From NCBI GenBank assembly GCA_000969725.1, contig JXSR01S002669.1: DNA of 23,552 nucleotides; one strand, given 5' to 3'. The position numbers and the translations under genes are program-made. The DNA is from Ophiothrix spiculata. Its lineage: Eukaryota; Echinodermata; Ophiuroidea; Amphilepidida; Ophiotrichidae. Every line of letters begins with the position of its first letter. Position 1 is the first letter of the stretch. Under the pieces are notes generated by a model. That model worked only from the letters and a program-made list of their open reading frames with translations. It had not been told where the DNA came from and ran no database searches. Below, piece after piece: positions 21,101 through 23,552 of this stretch.

Positions 21101-23040
21101 ATAATTCATTTTTCAGAGGTTCATTTAGCCTATTCCTAAATATTAGTATTACCATCATTATCAAATTTCTTAAAAACGTTTCAATCTTCTTTTTAGAGGG
21201 GCGGGCCTTTTTACTCCGGGGTGCTCAATTTTGTTCGGGGTAAAAAGGCCCACTCAAGTAGAATCATGAAAATACTAGTATTTGTTTCAATAATTTATCT
21301 TTTTCTAATTATTAGAACGATAGTTCTGAACAATAATCAATATCAGATTTTTAACGGTTAATTTTTCATTTTTCCTTCAATAGCTCTGTGTACCCTTGAA
21401 GTTAGTTCAGAAAATGTATTTGTTTTTGCATCTGTTTTTGTATAATTGCACTTTAAAAAATATATTTCATTTAATATATCAACCTATATTTTTTTACTGG
21501 CAATAAACAAAAGTTTGGCGGGCCTTTTTACCCGGTGGGCCATTTTACTCTGATCTACCCTATAGTGATAAATAAGAAAATATCTGAAATTAAAATAAGA
21601 TTTTAAGTTATTAAACTCACCACTTTTAACCCTGTGGACTTTGCGTATAACTGAAGTTGTGTCATTTGTCTGTTCCATTTTCTGAACATCCACTGTGTAT
21701 GCACGCTGGGCTGCCACAACAGGCACCGTTGTATCCCCATTACTCAGGGCTCTTTCCAAATCAAGAGTCAAATCGGGTGGGTAGTGATTCCAGCGGTTCT
21801 TTTCATCTTGCCACTGCCACACATAAACTAGATAGATATCAAAAGCACTATAAGTGAGCACTTTGGCGTTTTGGGTTTTACTAACTTGAAGCCCATTCAT
21901 TTATCCTATTATTGCTTGCATTTTGTTATTGTTATTGTAACTTACTTTGTTAAAATTCATGTGAACCAAGTTATATTCTTTTGTCTCATAACAACATATT
22001 TGTAAATTGTTTTAAATGTTTGTAAATTGCAAGTGATTTGAATAAATATTATTATTATTATTATTAAAATGAGTGCTGTTATTGATGGTCTTTTTGAGTA
22101 TTGATATATCGAAAGACAAACATTTGATATATCGATAATATTATCGATACTCGCACGGTTTGATACACAAAGTCCAAGCTTAATTAGCAAAAGCTACATG
22201 ATGCATGAGTACAAAAACAAACCTTTAGTATGTTATGAACATTGACAAATTTGAGCATGTACATGTACCTTTATATTGTTAAAAGGCAATCAAAAAGAAA
22301 TCCGCAATGGTTCCATCACTATGCATGGCTGGTTTGGAACATGACAGGTGTTGTTTCTCACCGTGAAGCCATTTTTAAGACGAATGGGAGAGGGCTATAT
22401 AGTCTATTTTTTGCCTCTGTCTTTATGCTATTTAGTATCAATACTATCATTTTGTGTATCGACATGTTGAAGGCTTTGTAAATATTGCGACCATGCCGAC
22501 CAATCCATACTACCGACAATCGATAAGAGCAGAAAATATTCTTCCTTATTATATTCAAGACACAGAGATGCCACTCATTGGTGTTCAAAAAATCTGAAAT
22601 ACTTTGAAAATATGTGAGAAACCAAAATTGCCTATACCTTTGTACACGAAACAACCAATAAAAAAATCTGAATTTAGGCTAAAACCATTTGAAAAATTCT
22701 TAATTCAGAAATTATCCTTGGTAAGCTTTACATGATAAACAGAATGAACTTCTAAGTTCTAACTCACAGCTTCCAGAATCTTCTACAACAGCTCTAATCC
22801 TCCTTTCCCATCCTGTCTTACAGTTCCTCTGTACCATCTTATCCAATTTGACTTCAATCTGGACCCCGCCAACAGACATCTTGATGCCGGCTTTGTTGTT
22901 GTTGCCGTCATTCTCGTATGCATCGTTGATCTCTTGGTTGTGGTCATCTGCAAAGGCAGTCCATGCTGATCGGTCCCCTTCCCACTCCCAGCACAGAGTT
23001 GGAGATGTGGATTTTGATCGTTTTGATGGGGATTTTGAAC
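3028..23040 (-). CDS. PARP2: PARP2-like poly(ADP-ribose) polymerase with two WWE domains, 14 exons, 5' end missing
   Basis: Nuclear enzyme of the DNA-dependent PARP group: it uses NAD+ to build ADP-ribose chains on target proteins after its WGR domain senses DNA breaks (family knowledge). Joining 14 exons gives 2162 coding bases, that is a 2-base partial codon, 719 residues and a stop. Every junction is GT-AG and phase-consistent. Residue order, counting the first full codon as 1: WWE 14-88, WWE 91-157, basic disordered linker about 158-220, WGR about 221-345, short linker to about 378, helical regulatory domain about 379-515, ART about 516-719. Catalytic H566 (in LLWHGSR), Y600 (in GVYFADM) and E697 (in YNEYIVY) are all present; the H-Y spacing of 34 equals that of human PARP1. 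Side by side from memory it is closer to human PARP2 than to PARP1 or PARP3. The WWE pair is absent from human PARP2. The start codon lies beyond the right edge. Confidence 0.93.
3182..3524 (-). other. Intron 13
   Basis: A 343-bp GT-AG intron between the last two ART exons. Nothing else seen in it. Confidence 0.9.
3525..3649 (-). CDS. PARP2: Exon M: ART domain, middle
   Basis: Acceptor tttcctag, donor gtaagt. It is 125 bases: [20 protein letters not shown], then [20 protein letters not shown] and a split Met. VALGxxxDLL and SxxGLGKMAP are ART-family blocks. The last two bases (AT) are completed by G of exon N. Confidence 0.97.
3650..4301 (-). other. Intron 12, left part
   Basis: No gene. 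It contains a 12-bp palindrome CACAAGCTTGTG at 3798-3809 and otherwise unremarkable AT-rich sequence. Confidence 0.6.
4302..4642. mobile_element. MITE with about 30-bp TIRs and TA target site, 341 bp
   Basis: The left end begins GGCCTAAAAAAATTATTTGA and continues TTGGCGTAAC. The right end is the reverse complement of GGCCTAAAAAAAAATTGTTT followed by GATTGGTGTAAC. Both ends are bordered by TA (4300-4301, 4643-4644), as in Tc1/mariner-type insertions. Non-coding. Confidence 0.82.
4920..5031. repeat. Long hairpin, about 53-bp arms, 3-base loop
   Basis: The left arm 4920-4972 (TTGTGTGAATTC to CTTCGGGAGC) pairs with the right arm 4976-5031 (GCTCCCTCAG to AATTCACACAA) around the loop TGC. The core GATTGTTTTGGA and GGTATTTTTC pairs fully; the mismatches are scattered. 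Possibly a small foldback element inside intron 12. Confidence 0.75.
5058..5434. mobile_element. Inverted-repeat element, about 377 bp
   Basis: CTTGAAGTATGCAACAAGCA (5073-5092) has a perfect 20-base inverted copy (5396-5415). Pairing extends outward, with gaps, to CCTATA at 5058-5063 and TATAGG at 5429-5434. It lies in intron 12, just left of exon L. Family unknown; non-coding. Confidence 0.6.
5482..5580 (-). CDS. PARP2: Exon L: ART domain, second catalytic block
   Basis: Acceptor tttttcag, donor gtaagt. It is 33 codons in phase 0: [18 protein letters not shown], then [15 protein letters not shown]. It contains the catalytic Tyr of the H-Y-E triad and the SKSANYC helix. It continues directly from YM of exon K. 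Confidence 0.97.
5581..5994 (-). other. Intron 11, start
   Basis: AT-rich intron sequence between exon L and the oldest, decayed copies of the D-loop array. No further feature seen. Confidence 0.6.
5995..6347 (-). repeat. Decayed copies of the D-loop exon array (about 4)
   Basis: Four diverged units at about 5995, 6056, 6154 and 6261. They are recognised by blocks such as AACCCTTGACCCAAGATACC and GCTACATTTGTCATT. The 6154 and 6261 units keep the 107-bp spacing. They are clearly older than the units at 6674-7635, and a short inverted-repeat element separates the two groups. Confidence 0.8.
6348..6588. mobile_element. MITE-like insertion within the array, 241 bp, 34-bp TIRs
   Basis: The left end CTATTATTGGAATCATTAAA, then TTTCCTACAAATCA, is inverted at the right end (TGATTTGTAGGAAG to AATAATAG), with about 31 of 34 positions paired. 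It splits the decayed part of the array from the homogeneous part. No convincing target duplication seen. Confidence 0.75.
6665..7635 (-). repeat. 107-bp minisatellite made of the D-loop exon edge plus 5' splice site
   Basis: Nine well-kept units have their CATATAG (or equivalent) at 6674, 6781, 6888, 6995, 7107, 7214, 7321, 7425 and 7532; the next one, at 7636, is the real end of exon K. Steps are 107, 107, 107, 112, 107, 107, 104, 107 and 104. On the minus strand each unit reads intron-like sequence, then the last 60 or so bases of exon K, then gtaggtggttta. The unit at 6781 is identical to the exon over those 60 bases. The last four units alternate 107/104 as a 211-bp dimer. Confidence 0.95.
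7636..7860 (-). CDS. PARP2: Exon K: ART domain, NAD+ site and D-loop
   Basis: Acceptor tttacacag, donor gtaggt. It is 75 codons in phase 0. It holds [19 protein letters not shown], then [10 protein letters not shown] with the catalytic His, then [20 protein letters not shown], the donor (D) loop that closes over NAD+. The last 60 bases are repeated, one copy identical, in the tandem array filling the adjacent intron. Confidence 0.98.
7861..8015 (-). other. Intron 10, left part
   Basis: Short intron stretch next to the exon K acceptor, with a pyrimidine-poor acceptor tract (minus strand). Nothing else seen. Confidence 0.5.
8016..8161. mobile_element. Short MITE with GGGCCCGTTT ends
   Basis: GGGGCCCGTTTCATTAATAT at the left faces AAAAACGGGCCC at the right (8149-8160). 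Inner repeats TTGAATC/GATTCAA and ATGTTTGATTT also mirror. It is about 145 bp long and non-coding. This kind of GGGCCCGTTT-ended repeat is common in invertebrate deuterostome introns as I recall it. Confidence 0.65.
8319..8337. repeat. Poly-C run, 19 bases
   Basis: Nineteen consecutive C on the plus strand. Length is likely variable between individuals and error-prone in assembly. Confidence 0.9.
8837..9266. repeat. 50-bp direct repeat pair, 380 bp apart
   Basis: 8837-8886 and 9217-9266 agree at 48 of 50 bases, including 41 in a row from CAAAAATGTTTATTTGTCAC onwards. The 330 bp between them are unrelated to the flanks. Origin unclear: a partial segmental duplication or the ends of an insertion. 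Confidence 0.85.
9446..9658. mobile_element. MITE copy 1 (CTGTATA ends, TA target) at a splice donor, 213 bp
   Basis: The element starts CTGTATAATGGTATATTTCG and ends in GTATACAG, with TA on both sides (9444-9445, 9659-9660). The interior is rich in CGCG/GCGAAAATAA motifs. It is the same family as 11053-11250. The right TA lies at positions +2/+3 of the exon J splice donor. Confidence 0.85.
9662..9796 (-). CDS. PARP2: Exon J: end of regulatory domain
   Basis: Acceptor gctttag; donor AAG|gtactg. It is 45 codons in phase 0: [33 protein letters not shown] and THADVK, aligning with PARP2 ALGDIEIAIKLV, PLDQHYRNLHCALRPLD. The donor is weak (T at +5), because its bases from +4 on come from a transposon end (see 9446-9658). 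Confidence 0.95.
9797..10777 (-). other. Intron 9
   Basis: GT-AG intron of 981 bp. A relatively GC-rich patch (about 10390-10500) stands out, but it has no coding, RNA or repeat signature that I recognise. Confidence 0.6.
10778..10841 (-). CDS. PARP2: Exon I: helical regulatory domain, short middle exon
   Basis: Acceptor ttctacag, donor gtaatt. It is 64 bases: one base completing Gly of exon H, then [21 protein letters not shown], aligned with the PARP2 block RTPPLIRTQKELSEKIQLLE. It is supported by the phase match on both sides. Confidence 0.93.
10842..11052 (-). other. Intron 8, left part
   Basis: Mostly AT-rich. GAGTTCAAACCCC at 10940-10952 resembles a tRNA B box, possibly a remnant of a tRNA-derived SINE, but no A box or SINE body could be made out. 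Confidence 0.35.
11053..11250. mobile_element. MITE copy 2 (CTGTATA ends, TA target), 198 bp
   Basis: It starts CTGTATAAGTGGTATTTTTC and GCGCTACATTTATTTTTCGC and ends GGCGTTTACAG. TA flanks both sides (11051-11052, 11251-11252). The ends and CGCGAAAATAA-rich interior match the element at 9446-9658. Confidence 0.85.
11251..11676 (-). other. Intron 8, right part
   Basis: No gene or repeat recognised. Confidence 0.5.
11677..11900 (-). CDS. PARP2: Exon H: helical regulatory domain, first half
   Basis: Acceptor gttcacag, donor gtaggt. It encodes [46 protein letters not shown] and [14 protein letters not shown]. This is the alpha-helical autoinhibitory domain of DNA-dependent PARPs, whose local unfolding on DNA binding opens the NAD+ site (family knowledge). 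APLGKL, QIKAGYxxLKKIE and FYTRxPHxFG are diagnostic. Confidence 0.97.
11901..12549 (-). other. Intron 7, left part
   Basis: No gene or repeat recognised up to the start of the exon-edge array. Confidence 0.5.
12550..13071 (-). repeat. About 127-bp tandem repeat carrying copies of the exon G edge
   Basis: CAATGCA anchors recur at 12550, 12677 and 12804, and CTGCAGTCTCTTG-type blocks at 12645, 12781 and 12908; the true exon edge is at 13072. Each unit shares CAAGCAGCCCTAATC and ATCTACTCTACTGTACCTGC. On the minus strand a unit reads a decayed end of exon G (CCAGACT, AAGAGACTGCAG), then gtacag or gtatag, then intron. Donor-like GT is kept in the units at 12645 and 12781 and lost in the third. 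The last unit before the exon holds about 37 extra bases. Confidence 0.85.
13072..13152 (-). CDS. PARP2: Exon G: linker between WGR and regulatory domain
   Basis: Acceptor tttcatag, donor gtacag. It is 27 codons in phase 0: [16 protein letters not shown], then [11 protein letters not shown]. It is acidic/basic and low in complexity at first; the last residues match the PARP2 stretch SxLDxRVQ that leads into the helical domain. Its 3' edge and 5' splice site are copied three times just downstream in the gene (12550-13071). Confidence 0.88.
13153..14057 (-). other. Intron 6
   Basis: GT-AG intron of 905 bp. No gene. Around 13500-13980 the text looks like old dispersed repeat but shows no ends. 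Confidence 0.5.
14058..14230 (-). CDS. PARP2: Exon F: end of WGR domain
   Basis: Acceptor gatttcag, donor gtatgt. It encodes [29 protein letters not shown] and [15 protein letters not shown]. The KKFxDKTxNxW and GKYDMLxMDY blocks are PARP2/3-type WGR signatures. The exon ends at STK in phase 0. Confidence 0.95.
14231..14959 (-). other. Intron 5
   Basis: GT-AG intron of 729 bp. It contains a 14-base direct repeat TCAATGATAACTTT (14401, 14416), a TGACGTCA palindrome (14860-14867) and a run of 10 G (14899-14908). No gene. Confidence 0.6.
14960..15056 (-). CDS. PARP2: Exon E: core of WGR domain
   Basis: Acceptor attttacag, donor gtaggt. It encodes [17 protein letters not shown], then YYVWFRWGR; the domain-naming Trp-Gly-Arg is intact and is completed by Val across the splice junction (G|TT). 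[11 protein letters not shown] is the hallmark of the PARP2/3 WGR core. Confidence 0.95.
15057..15370 (-). other. Intron 4, left part
   Basis: AT-rich stretch between the exon E acceptor and the foldback element. No feature recognised. Confidence 0.5.
15371..16320. mobile_element. Foldback element, 950 bp, arms of about 420-433 bp
   Basis: The left arm 15371-15790 is mirrored by 15888-16320. Paired blocks in order: GTTTTGCCTGTCATCT, CACTCGCGGTCTAAAGTATT, TCAGCCATATCTCACA, TTTTGGTCAGATCTGATAGG, AAATGTCCTGGTCACGCTTG and AACGAAAAATGATCCTTCAA. The unpaired centre is about 97 bp. The left arm has about 36 extra bases near its end, and the right arm about 60 extra bases in the middle. Non-coding; no clear target duplication. 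It lies in intron 4, so it is transcribed with the gene. Confidence 0.9.
16321..17414 (-). other. Intron 4, right part
   Basis: No gene. A small hairpin (CAGTGGCTCT-N6-AGAGCCGCTG, about 17288-17313) is the only structure noted. Confidence 0.5.
17415..17536 (-). CDS. PARP2: Exon D: start of WGR domain
   Basis: Acceptor ttttctag, donor gtaatt. It encodes [18 protein letters not shown], then [20 protein letters not shown], which follows human PARP2 almost residue by residue (APVDPEC, GKAHVYCEG, DVMLNQ). This is the first third of the WGR fold, which contacts the 5'-phosphorylated end at DNA breaks in PARP2. Confidence 0.95.
17537..20013 (-). other. Intron 3
   Basis: The longest intron, 2477 bp. 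No gene recognised. It contains a small hairpin (AAATCCACAT facing ATGTGGATTT, 19179-19213), a two-copy tandem repeat (19335-19525) and long T runs near 19825-19900. Confidence 0.6.
19335..19525. repeat. Two-copy tandem repeat, period 95 bp
   Basis: AGATTTTGGC recurs at 19341 and 19436, followed in both by AAATAT, GAGCATAAATAT and GAATACAGGT. The copies have diverged substantially. Confidence 0.75.
20014..20196 (-). CDS. PARP2: Exon C: basic, proline/serine-rich linker
   Basis: Acceptor cttcacag, donor gtgggt. It encodes about 61 residues rich in Lys, Ser, Pro and Ala with no fold signature ([18 protein letters not shown] to [10 protein letters not shown]). It matches in place and composition the basic, disordered N-terminal region of vertebrate PARP2, which carries nuclear localisation and DNA contacts. 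PKIKQEP contains a psi-K-x-E match (IKQE), the SUMO acceptor consensus. Phase in 2, phase out 1; both junctions fit, which is the main support for this low-complexity exon. Confidence 0.85.
20197..20819 (-). other. Intron 2, left part
   Basis: AT-rich. No gene or repeat recognised up to the element at 20820. Confidence 0.5.
20820..21560. mobile_element. Inverted-repeat element with GGGTA ends, 741 bp
   Basis: The left end GGGTAAACCGGGGTAAAAAG mirrors the right end (reverse complement GGGTAGATCAGAGTAAAATG), with about five mismatches in 20. TATA borders both ends (20816-20819, 21561-21564). The motif GGGTAAAAAGGCC recurs inside, including an inner hairpin at about 21190-21253 and a copy near 21520. 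Non-coding; probably a TA- or TATA-targeting DNA transposon. Confidence 0.75.
21621..21827 (-). CDS. PARP2: Exon B: second WWE domain
   Basis: Acceptor tatctag, donor gtgagt. The split codon T|TT joins exon A as Phe ([11 protein letters not shown]). The domain has the canonical spacing VWQWQDE, NRWNHY, a leucine-rich LTLDLERAL, then [13 protein letters not shown] and [11 protein letters not shown]. It is the better match of the two WWE domains to the Deltex type. It ends with 1 base (G), completed by AT of the next exon to Asp. Confidence 0.92.
21985..22066. repeat. (ATT)n run with LINE-3'-end-like lead-in
   Basis: Six or so ATT units follow TTGTAAATTGCAAGTGATTT and GAATAAAT. Several CR1/L2-like LINEs end in a TGTAAA-rich tail plus a short ATT-type repeat, so this could be the 3' tip of a truncated LINE. 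No reverse transcriptase is present. Confidence 0.4.
22130..22149. repeat. Perfect 20-bp palindrome
   Basis: TATCGATA-ATAT-TATCGATA reads the same on both strands. A further GATATATCGA lies just to the left, at about 22103. Confidence 0.9.
22768..23040 (-). CDS. PARP2: Exon A: first WWE domain
   Basis: Acceptor tcttcag precedes 23040 and donor gtgagt follows 22768. It enters with 2 bases of a split codon and leaves with 1. A Ser/Lys-rich stretch ([13 protein letters not shown]) is followed by a WWE domain: CWEWEGD, then W and F at the usual spacing, an IxxAY segment, a beta strand ending in [10 protein letters not shown] and a closing TGxxRRIRAVV. WWE domains bind iso-ADP-ribose or mediate protein contacts in RNF146, Deltex and other PARPs. 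The 2-base entry phase shows that at least one more coding exon lies upstream, outside the window. Confidence 0.9.
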
Positions 23041-23552
23041 CTGAAGAAAATATAAATGAATAAATAAAAAAGATCAATAATTATGCCTTTATAGTCTAGC
23101 AACCCAATTAGGGCAAGTAAAATAAATGTGCTTCTCATCCAGATTTTTGAAAAAGAGGAAGAGGAGCCTTCAAGAACTATTTAATCAGGCCTGTTTATAT
23201 TTGTAAACTACTCTCTAGACTTCATATAATACATGTATAGAATTTAGTACCATGTAGTCTGAAAAACCCTTTTCATTCTGGGCTGGGCCAAATCGCACCG
23301 TGCATGAACAACAAACCAATTAAATTGATCATAAAGTCACACAGCAACAGAACTGTCCAATCATGCGAGCTCATAAGTATTGATGTGATCATGAGTTGCG
23401 TGTGAACTTTAAAGGTGCAATTCATGATTTTGATATGGCCTTTTTTTCTAGCTAGACAAAAAGAAGAGTACAACATAAATATATACTGAAAATTTCACTT
23501 GATTCCGACCGTTCGTTTCCAAGTTACAAGCTTTTTAGCATTTTGAAAATCC
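23041..23552 (-). other. Intron upstream of the first visible exon
   Basis: Exon A begins with a split codon, so this stretch is intron. I found no upstream exon in it. The last 120 bases look like a dispersed repeat. Confidence 0.6.

Larger units (their letters stand above)
21828..22767 (-). other. Intron 1 of the visible gene
   Basis: A 940-bp GT-AG intron between the two WWE exons. It holds an (ATT)n run (about 22047-22066) and a 20-bp palindrome (separate entries). Confidence 0.7.

Noticed and set aside
22848-23063. Plus-strand open frame of 71 codons
   Set aside because: Antisense shadow of the first WWE exon.
23273-23476. Possible upstream exon of the PARP2-like gene
   Set aside because: The minus-strand frame shows no donor ending in the phase needed (1 base) and no PARP- or WWE-like residues; looks like dispersed repeat.

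Overview
The window is animal (metazoan) nuclear DNA: AT-rich, with short GT-AG-bounded exons spread over kilobase introns, many small non-autonomous DNA transposons and several tandem arrays. The style of the repeats reminds me of marine invertebrate deuterostomes (echinoderm or hemichordate like), but that is an impression; no sequence marker here fixes the species.

One host gene is recognisable. It lies on the minus strand and runs from beyond the right edge to a stop codon at 3028-3030. Fourteen exons can be placed (23040 leftwards to 3028). All their splice sites are GT-AG and all phases join, giving 719 codons of open frame. The protein is a PARP2-type DNA-dependent poly(ADP-ribose) polymerase: WGR domain, alpha-helical regulatory domain and ADP-ribosyltransferase (ART) domain, with the H-Y-E catalytic triad intact. 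Unlike vertebrate PARP2, it carries two tandem WWE domains ahead of the basic linker and WGR domain. WWE domains are known as iso-ADP-ribose readers in other proteins, so the protein may combine a PAR reader with a PAR writer. The first exon(s), start codon and promoter are outside the window.

Layout from left to right: 1-3027 is gene-free and holds three sets of direct repeats, a hAT-type MITE with an 8-bp target duplication and a second inverted-repeat element; part of it must be the 3' UTR. 3028-7860 holds the ART exons. Intron 11 (5581-7635) contains a 107-bp minisatellite whose unit is the D-loop-coding end of the neighbouring ART exon plus its 5' splice site. 9662-13152 holds the regulatory-domain exons. 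One 5' splice site (9661) is formed partly by a MITE end, and a second exon edge is tandemly copied at 12550-13071. 14058-17536 holds the WGR exons, with a 950-bp foldback element in intron 4. 20014-23040 holds the basic linker and WWE exons, with a 741-bp inverted-repeat element in intron 2. The end, 23041-23552, is intron.

The points most worth a second look are the WWE-WWE-WGR-regulatory-ART architecture, the minisatellite grown from the D-loop exon, and the transposon sitting inside a splice donor. No tRNA, rRNA, CRISPR array, retrovirus-like element or prokaryotic feature was found.
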